Part shown: piece after piece, positions 1-8,008 of the stretch
Numbering within the stretch: position 1 is the first letter of the stretch
Layout: the number at the start of each line of letters is the position of its first letter
Assembly (NCBI GenBank): GCA_027297845.1
Contig: JAPUHG010000306.1
Span: 1 to 20,109 of the forward strand
Source of the DNA: Gammaproteobacteria bacterium
GTDB lineage: Bacteria; Pseudomonadota; Gammaproteobacteria; Steroidobacterales; MnTg04
DNA length: 20,109 bases
Direction: 5' to 3'
The notes under the pieces: model-generated
Told to the model about the DNA's origin: nothing
What the model saw: the letters and a program-made list of their open reading frames with translations, nothing else
The model's database searches: none
Program-made: the position numbers and the translations under genes

Positions 1-1
1 C

Positions 2-253
2 GCCTTGGGAATTCCGGTCCTGACTGGACCTGATACTTTTAACGCCGAGGATATTGCCGAGATGCTTGCCGATGTCGGCGCAATGCGTGAAGTCAAAGAC
101 TCAGACGAGTTGGCGACGGAACTGGCCAAGCTGATTGCCGATCCTGAGGCACGTCGTTACGCGGGTGAGCAGGGCCGAAAAACGGTGCAGGAAAACCGTG
201 GAGCCGTTGACCGCCTGTTGGCGCTGCTCGACCCACTGGTTCCTACAGGCTAG
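2..253 (+). CDS. waaA: 3-deoxy-D-manno-octulosonic acid (Kdo) transferase, C-terminal part
   Basis: Only the last 83 or so codons are in the window; the gene enters from the left edge in the frame beginning at base 2 and ends at TAG 251-253. The TTG at base 5 is internal, not a start. The segment GPDTFNAEDIAEML followed by helices ending in ENRGAVDRLLALL matches the C-terminal Rossmann lobe of WaaA/KdtA, where a GPHTFNF-like loop lies near the CMP-Kdo site. The family transfers Kdo from CMP-Kdo to lipid A precursor at the inner membrane, so the host makes lipopolysaccharide. It converges on the TolC-type gene, 47 bases away. In Gammaproteobacteria waaA is often found near tolC, which supports the call. 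The N-terminal acceptor domain cannot be examined. Confidence 0.9.
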   Translation, partial: ALGIPVLTGPDTFNAEDIAEMLADVGAMREVKDSDELATELAKLIADPEARRYAGEQGRKTVQENRGAVDRLLALLDPLVPTG

Positions 254-300
254 ATGCCTTTCGATCTACCCGCCTCGCGAGTTACACCTTGGCCAACTAA

Positions 301-1689
301 TTATCTGGCCAGCCAGGAATTCACTTCGGCAATATCCTGGTCCGACAAGCTGCCGGCCGCTTGTTTCAGGCGCAGGACATTGACGATGTAATCATAGCGC
401 GTGCGCGCGTAAGAGGTGCGGGCGCGGAACAGTCCCTGCCTCGCGTCGAGCACGTCCACCGTGGTTCGTGTTCCCACCTCGAAGCCGGCCTCGGAGGCCT
501 GCAAGGCTTTCTCATTGGATTCCACTGCACGCCTCAGAGCCCGAACGCGGGCGATCTGCGAGACTACGGCATCGTAAGCATCACGCGTTGATCGTTCGGT
601 CTCGCGGGCGACGCGCTCAACCCGCTCGCGCGCCGCACGATGCCTGTATACGGATTGACGCACGATGGATGAGGTATTGCCGCCACTGTAAATCGGGATA
701 TTCAGTTGCAAAGAGTAGTTGGTGGAGTTGTTTGACGAGTCGGCCGGACCAAACGGACCACCCTGATCCGATCGATTGGCATCCCGATCAAAACCTGTTC
801 GCGATGCGAAAAAGTCAATGGTGGGCAGGTGGCCGGAGCGATTGATGCGTACCTGGTCCTTGGCAATGTCCGCCTGCAGGCGTGTTGAATTCAGGGCCAG
901 ATTGTTTTTCAGGGACTGCGTGACCCACTCATCCGCATTCGCCGGATCGGGATTAACCAGGGGCAGGTCATTGCCGGGGCGCTTTAACTCGTCGATGTAA
1001 CGACCGGTAATCTCGCGCAGGGATTCCTTGGCCGTGGACAAAAATCTGCGCGCACCGATATCGGTGGCTAAAGACAGGTCATAGGCCGCTTGAGCCTCCA
1101 GCACGTCGGTGATCGCGATCAGCCCTACCTCGAAACGCTTTTCGGCCTGCTCGAGTTGGCGCTTGGTGGCGTCCTTGTTGGCCACTTCCGCATCCAGCGT
1201 ATCCTTCGCGGCCAGAACGTTGAAATAGGCCTCGGCGACACGGACCATCAGATCCTGCTCCGCAGCCTGGTAATCAACTTCCGCCTGGGCGACCTGTTTC
1301 TGTGCCTGTTTCAAGCCGACGATCCGATCCCATCTAAACACGGATTGTTGTACTTGCAGGCGCCATTGCGTGTCGTCCTGGACATGGGTCCTGAAGGTAG
1401 AACTCACGGTTTGGATGTTGCCGCTACCGGGGGGAACTTCCTGCTGAAAAGTGTTGCTTCCGCTGCTATCACCGTTGCCCCGGGAATAAAACCCGGTGAT
1501 CAGCGGCAACAACGCCGCACGCGCCTGTGGCGATGCCTCGGCGGAGGCCATGCGATTGGCGTTGGCCTCTCGCAATGCGGGGTCGCTGACAAGCGCCACC
1601 TGGTAGACTTCTTCCAGGTCAGTACCGTTGACCGTCGAAACGCCAAAAAAGATCAGCAACAAAAGTAAGGAACGCAAAATGATGTGCAT
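301..1689 (-). CDS. tolC: TolC-family outer membrane efflux channel
   Basis: A 462-residue protein, near the usual TolC length, starting at ATG 1689. A well-placed GAGAGG lies about 6 bases upstream; an upstream in-frame TTG at 1707 lacks such a site. The first 22 residues form a signal peptide (hydrophobic run RSLLLLLIFFGVS). Two outer membrane efflux (OEP) repeats follow, each with long heptad-like helices; the second includes LNIPIYSGGN and a closing AGFEVGTRTTVDVLDARQ, hallmark sequences of the family. TolC trimers form the outer membrane duct for type I secretion and tripartite drug efflux. No membrane fusion or pump gene is adjacent, so it is probably a general-purpose channel. It follows rhodanese and pcm on the same strand but is separated from them by a terminator and has its own promoter and a candidate operator. 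The exact paralog (TolC or OpmH) cannot be settled here. Confidence 0.92.
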   Translation of the reverse strand: MHIILRSLLLLLIFFGVSTVNGTDLEEVYQVALVSDPALREANANRMASAEASPQARAALLPLITGFYSRGNGDSSGSNTFQQEVPPGSGNIQTVSSTFRTHVQDDTQWRLQVQQSVFRWDRIVGLKQAQKQVAQAEVDYQAAEQDLMVRVAEAYFNVLAAKDTLDAEVANKDATKRQLEQAEKRFEVGLIAITDVLEAQAAYDLSLATDIGARRFLSTAKESLREITGRYIDELKRPGNDLPLVNPDPANADEWVTQSLKNNLALNSTRLQADIAKDQVRINRSGHLPTIDFFASRTGFDRDANRSDQGGPFGPADSSNNSTNYSLQLNIPIYSGGNTSSIVRQSVYRHRAARERVERVARETERSTRDAYDAVVSQIARVRALRRAVESNEKALQASEAGFEVGTRTTVDVLDARQGLFRARTSYARTRYDYIVNVLRLKQAAGSLSDQDIAEVNSWLAR

Positions 1690-1709
1690 GGTAGTCCTCT
1701 CGGTCAAAA

Positions 1710-1752
1710 ACCGATTGAATAGTGTATTAGTTAACTATATCACTAAATCGGT
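1710..1752. promoter_or_regulatory. Nested dyad overlapping the tolC promoter, candidate operator
   Basis: The centre is a perfect 10-bp palindrome TAGTTAACTA (1728-1737). It is flanked at equal 3-base distances by TAGTG (1720-1724) and CACTA (1741-1745), and further out by ACCGATT (1710-1716) and AATCGGT (1746-1752), which are also inverted copies. The dyad covers the predicted -10 and start point, the usual place for a TetR- or MarR-type repressor site. No regulator gene lies beside it in the window. Confidence 0.45.
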
Positions 1753-1761
1753 AATTTTCAA
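1734..1761 (-). promoter_or_regulatory. sigma70-type promoter for the tolC-like gene
   Basis: On the minus strand TTGAAA (1761-1756) and TATAGT (1739-1734) are separated by 16 bases. This predicts transcription from about 1727, giving a leader of roughly 38 bases before ATG 1689. The elements are seen directly; promoter activity is inferred. Confidence 0.5.
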
Positions 1762-1781
1762 AAAAAACGCTGTTTAAGCGT
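1759..1781 (-). terminator. Rho-independent terminator after rhodanese
   Basis: Read on the minus strand, ACGCT (1781-1777), a 5-base loop and AGCGT (1771-1767) form a short perfect stem that runs into a T tract (A run on the plus strand, 1760-1767). It lies about 23 bases beyond the rhodanese stop and separates pcm-rhodanese transcription from the tolC-like gene. The stem is short, but the T tract is strong. Confidence 0.6.
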
Positions 1782-1803
1782 GGTTTTAGCGTGTCTTATA
1801 CTC

Positions 1804-2139
1804 TTAATAGCTTGGGATAGACGGATCCAGCTGCTTTGACCAGGCCAGGATACCGCCATCCAGGTTAAAGACTTGCGGGAAGCCATTCTGTACCAGGTAG
1901 GCGGCCACTTGCGCGCTGCGTGCGCCGGAACGACACATCACCACGATAGGGCGCTGTTTTTCCAGTTCGCCAACACGCCCGGCGACCTGATCCATCGAAA
2001 TGTGTATCGCTGCCGGCAGACTGGCGATCGCTAATTCCCAGTCTTCACGTACATCCAGCAGTACAGGTGGCCGGCTCGACGCAAGCTGATCCCGGCATTC
2101 TTGCGGGCTTATCTGCGGTATGCCGGCAAATTCGGTCAA
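1804..2139 (-). CDS. Single-domain rhodanese-like sulfurtransferase
   Basis: About 111 residues, the size of a single rhodanese module (GlpE/PspE-like). The active-site loop is CRSGARS with the catalytic cysteine, preceded by LLDVREDWE and followed by NLDGGILAW, all family hallmarks. Members move sulfane sulfur from thiosulfate or protein persulfides to acceptors in the cytoplasm; the partner here is unknown. I chose TTG at 2139-2137 because it overlaps the pcm stop in a TTGA arrangement typical of translational coupling. The longer reading from 2214 would add 25 residues that lie inside pcm and resemble nothing. Rhodanese directly after pcm and before tolC is a recurring gammaproteobacterial order. 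A terminator follows. Confidence 0.88.
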   Translation of the reverse strand: MTEFAGIPQISPQECRDQLASSRPPVLLDVREDWELAIASLPAAIHISMDQVAGRVGELEKQRPIVVMCRSGARSAQVAAYLVQNGFPQVFNLDGGILAWSKQLDPSIPSY

Positions 2140-2786
2140 AACCGGAAGCGATCCGGTGCGGCAGCTTCGAGAATGGGCGTAATTACCGTTTCGAACAATT
2201 GGTCGGTGAGCCACTCATCGTCCCCGATCCGGGTCACCAGCCTGGCTCTCATTATGGGTTCCTCGCCGACGATAACGAACAGGCGGCCGCCCGGTTTCAG
2301 CGCCAGCGCGAAGCGCTGGTCGTATTCCGGCAGCGATGCAGTGACGGCGATTACGTCGTATTTCCGCTCCGCGTCGAGCTGCAACGCGTTGATCGTGGTC
2401 AGCGTTACATTGTCAACGCCTGAACGATCCAGGTTGGTTTGCGCCATCCTGGTCAGGTCCGGGAAAATTTCAACGCTGTGTACTTGCCCGCTAAGAGTCG
2501 CCAGGCAGGCGGCGAGAAAACCGCTACCGGTTCCCACTTCGAGCACTTCATCGTCTGCGCGTGGTCCCAGCGCCTGTAGAAGCTTGCCCTCCAACAGGGG
2601 CGACATCATGCATTGGCCGTGCGCTAAAGGGATATTGCAGTCGGCGAAAGCGACACCGGCATATTCTATGGGTACGAAATTTTCGCGATTAACGCTTGCT
2701 ATGGCGTCCAGGATATTGGCTTCCAGCACCGCGCCGGCCCTGATCTGTTGCTTGATCATCTGCTCGCGCGCAAATCCAGGATTCAT
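2136..2786 (-). CDS. pcm: Protein-L-isoaspartate O-methyltransferase
   Basis: A 216-residue cytosolic repair enzyme that uses S-adenosylmethionine to methylate L-isoaspartyl residues in aged proteins, allowing reversion to aspartate. The N-terminal part (AREQMIKQQIRAG, then VPIEYAGVAFADCNIPL and GQCMMSP) matches the family substrate-binding region. Motif I of the SAM fold is VLEVGTGSGFLAACLA, and later acidic and proline-rich strands follow the family. ATG 2786 was chosen because GGGGAAG lies 8 bases upstream; the open frame extends 21 codons further but that stretch has no family resemblance. The stop overlaps the rhodanese TTG by 4 bases, so the two are probably one operon. A small CCCGCT/AGCGGG hairpin lies in the leader. 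Catalytic type is well supported; in vivo substrates are not known. Confidence 0.9.
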   Translation of the reverse strand: MNPGFAREQMIKQQIRAGAVLEANILDAIASVNRENFVPIEYAGVAFADCNIPLAHGQCMMSPLLEGKLLQALGPRADDEVLEVGTGSGFLAACLATLSGQVHSVEIFPDLTRMAQTNLDRSGVDNVTLTTINALQLDAERKYDVIAVTASLPEYDQRFALALKPGGRLFVIVGEEPIMRARLVTRIGDDEWLTDQLFETVITPILEAAAPDRFRF

Positions 2787-2958
2787 GTGATTTTCTTCCC
2801 CTTTTTCCCCGCTGGAGCGGGCCATTCTGGCGGCGTAAAGGTTACTCACTCAGCATCCGGGTGACAAGACAAAAACATGGCATTATGGTGAATACCGCCA
2901 ATTCGCCGGCAACCCTTGAGATATGCTTGACGCCTTATCGGACAGGCTGTTTCAGCCT

Positions 2959-2989
2959 TTGACCGGGTCGGTGGCGGGATTGCTATTTT
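2959..2989 (+). promoter_or_regulatory. Candidate extended -10 promoter for the thiC remnant and c-di-GMP gene
   Basis: TTGACC (2959-2964) and TGCTATTTT (2981-2989, TG-n-TATTTT) are separated by 19 bases from -35 to -10. The spacing is longer than ideal but compensated by the extended TG. Transcription would begin near 2996, followed by GAGG (3006-3009) and ATG 3016. Such a short leader has no room for a TPP riboswitch. The rest of the 229-base divergent spacer from pcm shows nothing else convincing. Confidence 0.3.
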
Positions 2990-3015
2990 GCTGTTTTGCC
3001 ATAAAGAGGATCACC

Positions 3016-3582
3016 ATGAGCGCGGACCCAAAAGACCTGTTTGACGCAGTCGGTCAACTGACCGCCGATGCCCTGCGGCCTTTTCCTGGCTCCAGAAAAA
3101 TTAATGTACCTGGCAGCCGGCCCGATATCAGCGTCGGCATGCGCGAGATCGGACAGACGGCAACGCCGATGGACAATGGTCCGGAACCCAGTCCGCCGCT
3201 GCTAATGTATGACACATCCGGTGCCGATACGGACCCGGATATTGCGGTGGATTTGTTGCAGGGCTTGCCGCCCTTGCGAAATTCGTGGATCGAAGAACAC
3301 AATGACAGTGATCTGCTGGAGCGGGCCGGCTCCGAATATGGTCTGCTGAGGGAAACCGATCGGGCGCTTAAGAACGTGCGCCTCGCCGGAAGCCGATCGC
3401 CACGCCGTGCGCGGGGTAGCGCAAACGTCAGCCAGATCCATTACGCACGCAACGGCATAATCACGCCGGAGATGGAATACGTAGCGATCCGGGAAAATTT
3501 GCGAGTGGTAGAACTACGCGAGCATTATTCGTCGGCCGGGCTGTTGACTCGGCATGGCGGCGAAATTTACGAGAAGCGCTAG
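3016..3582 (+). pseudogene. thiC: thiC remnant: N-terminal domain only of phosphomethylpyrimidine synthase
   Basis: 188 codons from ATG 3016 (GAGG 6 bases upstream) to TAG 3582. The sequence follows the ThiC N-terminal region in order: PFPGSRKINVPGSRPDI, a GMREI segment, YDTSGADTDPDIAVDLLQGL, then SQIHYARNGIITPEMEYVAI and a tail AGLLTRHGG matching the region just before the conserved HPGxSFGA. Complete ThiC is about 600-650 residues and is a radical SAM enzyme converting aminoimidazole ribotide to HMP-P. Here the whole catalytic barrel and the C-terminal CxxCxxxxC cluster motif are absent, so it cannot make HMP-P. No frameshift or internal stop is present, suggesting recent truncation or some retained role. 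pcm/tolC beside thiC is a known gammaproteobacterial neighbourhood, so this is the original locus. Its stop overlaps the ribosome binding site of the next gene. Confidence 0.85.
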
Positions 3583-3591
3583 GAGTACTAT

Positions 3592-5889
3592 TTGGGGACG
3601 CCACTGACAGAAATTCTGCTGATTGCCGCTGGCGTCTTCCTTGGTGTGCTGTTGTTACAGCTGTACCGGGTTCGCTCGCGCTCACGAATCCGGAAAATGG
3701 GTACCGAACTGGGCGAGATTACCGGTAGCCATAATTACCAGAACCGGCTGAGCACGGCGAGCGAGGACGATGCGCTCGCTGACCTGGGGGGGACGGTCAA
3801 TCAGTTGCTTGATGTGCTCGGCCATACCGAGCGCCAGTTGAGAGAAAAGCAGAGCATGTTTCTGCAACTTGCAGAGGCGCAGAGCGATATCATTTTTGTT
3901 CATCGAGACGAAATCCTTTACGCCAACCAGGCTGCTGCGGAAATTCTTGGGATTGAATCCGCCACTTTGATCGGAATGTCGATCTACGACTTGATGAGAC
4001 CCGCGCAGCGTGAGAAATCCAGGGAAAATATTGCAAAGAAACTGGCCTCTGAAGAGGTCGTGCCCTGCAGCCAGTTGCAACTGATGAAAGCCGATGGCCA
4101 GGCGTTATGGCTGCAGGTTACCAGTGTCCCGGTTGAGTACCACGGCCAGCCGGCCCTGATGAGTGTTGGCGAGGACATCAGTCTGCGGATGCTGGCCGAT
4201 AAAGTGCTGGCTGAAAGCAGACGCCAGGCTCAATTGACACTCGATTCGATCGGTGAAGGCGTTATTACTACCGATATAGATGGGCGAATCGATTACCTGA
4301 ATGGGGCGGCCGCCGAGCTTGCCGGAGTCAGGCCGGAAGCGGTGCTGGGTCGTACCATGGGGGAAACCATCAACCTGGTCGACGAATCTGACCGGCGGTC
4401 GTTGGGCGACCCGGCCAGGCGTTGTCTGCTGGAGCAGGACAGGGTAAATCTAGGTCGCGGTGCGTTGTTGTTGGCGACGAATGGCGGCGGCGAGCATTCC
4501 ATCGAGCTGACGGCATCGCCAATCCTGGACTCGGCCGGTCACATAATCGGTGTGGTGGTCGTATTGCATGATGTAACCGAAATGCGCGGAATAACTCAGC
4601 AGATGTCCTACCAGGCGAGCCATGATGCGCTGACCGGGCTGATCAATCGACGGGAATTCGAAAGGAGGCTGGATGAGTCTGTGCAGGGCGCGCGAACCGG
4701 GGACGGACAACACGCGCTTTGCTATCTCGATTTGGACGGATTCAAGACAGTAAATGACACTTGCGGGCACATGGCAGGCGACAGCATGCTGCGCGAAGTG
4801 GCTGGGCTGATAAAAGAGAAGGTTCGTGATTCGGATACCGTGGCGAGGCTTGGTGGCGATGAATTTGGCATGCTGCTGGTCGGTTGTCCGTTGGAAAAAG
4901 GTCGCCAGATCGCTGACGATGTTTGTTATGCGGTCAAGGACTATCGCTTTGTCTGGCGCGACAAGATTTTCAATATTGGCGTCAGTATTGGCCTGGTCGA
5001 GGTCGGTCATGAAAGCGGGGAAACGGAAGATTTACTCAGTGCGGCTGACTCCGCCTGCTATGTGGCGAAAAAGCAGGGTAAGGGCCGGGTGCATGTTTAT
5101 TCCTCGCATGACGAGGCCGTGGCGCGTCACCGGGGAGAAATACAGTGGTTGCAGCGTCTGCAGTCGGCGCTGAACAATGACACCTTTGAATTGTTTTCTC
5201 AGCCGATCATATCCCTGAAAGGGAAAGCAAAAAGCGGACCGGCGTTTGAGATTCTACTGCGCATGAGAGATGAACACGGCAGCGAGATTTTGCCGGAAAA
5301 GTTCATGCGGGCAGCAGAGAGATACCAGATCATGCCGCATATCGATCGCTGGGTCGTGCAAACAACCCTGGCGGCGCTCGCCAGCGAATCTATCGGCCTG
5401 CCTGTTGGCAGGACATGCGCGATCAATATTTCCGGTCAGACCCTGGCCGACGAAGGATTCCTGGAGTTTGTCGTCGACTGTCTGGATCGTACGGGGGTAG
5501 ATGCCTCCAAAATCTGTTTCGAGGTTACCGAGTCCGCTGTTGTGAATAACCTGACCCACGCGCAGCGATTCATCGGCGTATTGCATGGCATGGGTTGCCG
5601 CTTCGCGCTGGATGATTTTGGCAGCGATGTCGGATCAATTGCCAATCTGAAAAACCTGGCCATGGATTATCTGAAGATCGACGGCTCGTTCATCCGTGGC
5701 CTGGGCTCCGACGATGTCAGTCATGCCATGGTTGACGCAATGATCAAGCTCGCACGTACACTCGATTTCGAGGTGATCGCCGAACAAGTCGAGGACCACA
5801 AGGCGCTGGAAGTGATTCGCTCGCTGGGATTCGATTATGTACAGGGGTTCCTGCTCGGACGCCCGCAGCCGTTACAGGCTGTTGCATAA
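3592..5889 (+). CDS. Membrane-anchored HAMP-like/PAS/PAS/GGDEF/EAL c-di-GMP signalling protein
   Basis: 765 residues starting at TTG 3592, with AGGAG (3581-3585) 6 bases upstream and overlapping the thiC remnant stop. Order: one transmembrane helix (about 7-24); a HAMP-like stretch to about 85; PAS 1 from about 89; PAS 2 from about 214; GGDEF domain about 340-500; EAL domain about 515-760. GGDEF is intact at 421-425, and RDSD lies exactly 5 residues before it, a complete product-inhibition I-site. The EAL signature reads EIL at 553-555. The other phosphodiesterase residues (INIS, FEVTES, DDFG at 674-677, YLKIDG, AEQVE, VQGFLLG) are present, so both synthesis and hydrolysis are plausible. It lacks the periplasmic sensor and second helix common in HAMP-bearing relatives; the 5' end may have been trimmed when thiC was truncated. 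The signal sensed is unknown. Confidence 0.9.
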   Translation: MGTPLTEILLIAAGVFLGVLLLQLYRVRSRSRIRKMGTELGEITGSHNYQNRLSTASEDDALADLGGTVNQLLDVLGHTERQLREKQSMFLQLAEAQSDIIFVHRDEILYANQAAAEILGIESATLIGMSIYDLMRPAQREKSRENIAKKLASEEVVPCSQLQLMKADGQALWLQVTSVPVEYHGQPALMSVGEDISLRMLADKVLAESRRQAQLTLDSIGEGVITTDIDGRIDYLNGAAAELAGVRPEAVLGRTMGETINLVDESDRRSLGDPARRCLLEQDRVNLGRGALLLATNGGGEHSIELTASPILDSAGHIIGVVVVLHDVTEMRGITQQMSYQASHDALTGLINRREFERRLDESVQGARTGDGQHALCYLDLDGFKTVNDTCGHMAGDSMLREVAGLIKEKVRDSDTVARLGGDEFGMLLVGCPLEKGRQIADDVCYAVKDYRFVWRDKIFNIGVSIGLVEVGHESGETEDLLSAADSACYVAKKQGKGRVHVYSSHDEAVARHRGEIQWLQRLQSALNNDTFELFSQPIISLKGKAKSGPAFEILLRMRDEHGSEILPEKFMRAAERYQIMPHIDRWVVQTTLAALASESIGLPVGRTCAINISGQTLADEGFLEFVVDCLDRTGVDASKICFEVTESAVVNNLTHAQRFIGVLHGMGCRFALDDFGSDVGSIANLKNLAMDYLKIDGSFIRGLGSDDVSHAMVDAMIKLARTLDFEVIAEQVEDHKALEVIRSLGFDYVQGFLLGRPQPLQAVA

Positions 5890-5924
5890 AAAAAGGCCAA
5901 ATTCCGGAACGCCGGAATTTGGCC
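5887..5924 (-). terminator. Strong rho-independent terminator for hppA
   Basis: A perfect 13-bp stem (GGCCAAATTCCGG at 5895-5907 and its complement at 5912-5924) with loop AACG. On the minus strand it is followed by seven or more T, so it ends hppA transcription 29 bases past the stop. The A tract is shared with the TAA stop of the GGDEF/EAL gene. The same stem may also slow plus-strand transcripts, but there is no T tract on that side. Confidence 0.88.
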
Positions 5925-5952
5925 GATTCGACTCAATGTAGCGCATGCGTTT

Positions 5953-7992
5953 TTACAGCATTTGCTGAACCAGCAACAAGGCAACGATGTTGATGATTTT
6001 GATCAACGGGTTGATCGCCGGTCCCGCCGTATCTTTATACGGGTCGCCGACGGTGTCCCCGGTCACCGCAGCCATATGGGCTGCCGAGCCTTTGCCGCCA
6101 CAATTTCCGTCTTCGATGTATTTTTTTGCGTTATCCCAGGCGCCACCTCCGGTGGTCATCGAAATGGCCACGAACAAACCGGTAACGATCGTACCGATCA
6201 ATAGGCCGCCAAGAGCAAGTATTCCCGCAGCTGGTCCCATCAGCCAGCTCATGACAAAGTACAGCACGACCGGCATCAGCACCGGCAGCAGCGAGGGTAC
6301 GATCATTTCCCGGATCGCGGCCTTGGTCAGGAGATCGACGGCACGCGAATAGTCGGGTTTGCCGGTGCCTTCCATGATGCCTGGTATTTCACGGAACTGA
6401 CGGCGAACCTCGACGACCACCGATCCAGCAGCCCGGCCAACGGCTTCCAGCGCCATCGATGCGAACAGATAGGGCACCATGCCACCGATAAACAGACCGA
6501 TAATGACGGCCGGCTTGTCGAGACTGAATACCACCGATGCATCCAGGTTGTGGGTGAAATCCGCGAACAGAACCAGCGCCGCGAGACCAGCCGAGCCGAT
6601 CGCGTAGCCTTTCGTGACCGCTTTCGTCGTGTTGCCTACCGCGTCCAGCGGATCGGTAATTTTCCGGATTTCATCGGGCATGTTCGCCATCTCGGCGATG
6701 CCACCCGCGTTATCGGTGATCGGGCCAAAAGCGTCCAGCGCGACGATCATGCCGGTCATCGACAACATGCTGGTAGCCGCGATGGCGATGCCATACAGAC
6801 CGGCCAGTTCAAACGATCCATAGATACTGAGGCAGACCGCGATAACGGGCAGTGCCGTGGCTTTCATCGACAAACCCAGGCCAGCGATGATATTGGTCGC
6901 ATGTCCGGTTGTGGACGCATGCGCCACCTGCTGCACGGGAGCGAATTCGGTCCCCGTGTAGTACTCGGTGACCACGACCATGAATGCGGTCAGACCCAGA
7001 CCAATCAGCGAGGCAAACCACAGGTTCAGCGCGCTGAGATCCGTGATTCCGGTCATCATCCAGTCGGTGACAAAATAAAATGCCGCGGCCGCGATCACGC
7101 CGGAAACAATAACGCCCTTGTACAGGGCGTTCATGATCTTCGCACCGTCGCTCGTCTTGACAAAAAAGGTTCCGATGATGGACGCGATAATGGACACTGC
7201 ACCGAGAGCCAATGGGTAGACGATGACAATATCGCCGCCATCGCCCAGCAGCAGGCTGCCAAGCAGCATCGTGGCAACGATGGTGACCGCATAGGTTTCG
7301 AACAGATCGGCAGCCATGCCGGCGCAGTCGCCGACATTGTCGCCTACGTTATCGGCGATTACCGCCGGGTTTCGCGGGTCGTCCTCGGGAATCCCCGCTT
7401 CGACTTTGCCGACGAGATCGGCGCCGACATCGGCACCCTTGGTGAAGATTCCGCCGCCCAGCCGGGCAAAAATCGATATCAGCGAGCCGCCAAAAGCCAG
7501 CCCAACCAATGCGTGGAGAATTTCCGTTGTGCCGTGACCCAGCGCTTGCAAAATCATGAAATAGGCAGCAATACCCAACAATGCCAGCCCGACCACCAGC
7601 ATGCCGGTGATCGCGCCGCCCCGGAACGCGATGTTGAGTGCGGCGTTAATTCCCTTGTACGCCGCTTGCGCCGTACGCACATTCGCTTGCACCGAAATTC
7701 TCATGCCGATGAAACCGGCCGCTCCAGACAAAATTGCGCCGATCGCGAAGCCGATCGCGGTCAGGTTGCCAAGCGCAATCCACAAGATGACCAGCAACAC
7801 CAGTCCGACTATCGAGATCGCGCGGTATTGTCTGTTCATATAGGCTTTGGCGCCTTCTTGAATCGCCATCGCAATGCTTTGCATTTTCTCATTGCCCGCA
7901 GGCTGCGCCATAACCCATTTTGCTGAAAACGCGCCATATGCAAGCGCCAGCACAGCCGCTCCAAGAGCAATCCAAAGTGCCATATCTACCAT
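5953..7992 (-). CDS. hppA: K+-independent proton-translocating membrane pyrophosphatase
   Basis: 679 residues, full length for the M-PPase family, with about 16 hydrophobic segments. It couples pyrophosphate hydrolysis to proton export across the inner membrane. Visible signatures are GGGIFTKGADVGADLVGKVE, EDDPRNPAVIADNVGDNVGD (Mg-PPi site), and the C-terminal DNAKKYIE and GDTVGDPYKDTAGPA segments. The ion-dependence motif reads GNTTKAVTKG, with Lys457 and Thr460; in this family Lys and Thr at these positions mark K+-independent proton pumps, where K+-dependent ones have Ala and Gly. ATG 7992 has GGGAGG 7 bases upstream. It lies 58 bases downstream of PPi-phosphofructokinase on the same strand, with a terminator-like hairpin in the gap, and ends at a strong terminator. 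Sodium pumping is considered unlikely from the motif. Confidence 0.95.
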   Translation of the reverse strand: MVDMALWIALGAAVLALAYGAFSAKWVMAQPAGNEKMQSIAMAIQEGAKAYMNRQYRAISIVGLVLLVILWIALGNLTAIGFAIGAILSGAAGFIGMRISVQANVRTAQAAYKGINAALNIAFRGGAITGMLVVGLALLGIAAYFMILQALGHGTTEILHALVGLAFGGSLISIFARLGGGIFTKGADVGADLVGKVEAGIPEDDPRNPAVIADNVGDNVGDCAGMAADLFETYAVTIVATMLLGSLLLGDGGDIVIVYPLALGAVSIIASIIGTFFVKTSDGAKIMNALYKGVIVSGVIAAAAFYFVTDWMMTGITDLSALNLWFASLIGLGLTAFMVVVTEYYTGTEFAPVQQVAHASTTGHATNIIAGLGLSMKATALPVIAVCLSIYGSFELAGLYGIAIAATSMLSMTGMIVALDAFGPITDNAGGIAEMANMPDEIRKITDPLDAVGNTTKAVTKGYAIGSAGLAALVLFADFTHNLDASVVFSLDKPAVIIGLFIGGMVPYLFASMALEAVGRAAGSVVVEVRRQFREIPGIMEGTGKPDYSRAVDLLTKAAIREMIVPSLLPVLMPVVLYFVMSWLMGPAAGILALGGLLIGTIVTGLFVAISMTTGGGAWDNAKKYIEDGNCGGKGSAAHMAAVTGDTVGDPYKDTAGPAINPLIKIINIVALLLVQQML

Positions 7993-8008
7993 TTCTTAGC
8001 CTCCCAAT

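Noticed and set aside
2101..2790. A 229-codon plus-strand open frame opposite pcm
   Set aside because: Ser- and Arg-rich shadow of pcm with no recognisable domain.
2850..3015. Possible TPP riboswitch upstream of the thiC remnant (ACCCTTGAGA on plus, ATAATGCC and GCTGAG on minus)
   Set aside because: The fragments are isolated, on different strands and in the wrong order and spacing for a THI element; no CTGAGA plus CCTGAT-type pair is found on the plus strand. The predicted promoter is also downstream of them.
6550..7926. A 458-codon open frame on the plus strand opposite hppA
   Set aside because: It lies wholly within the well-supported hppA gene, has a composition rich in Arg, Gln, His and Asp typical of antisense frames, and shows no family motif. 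It is a shadow of GC-biased codons.
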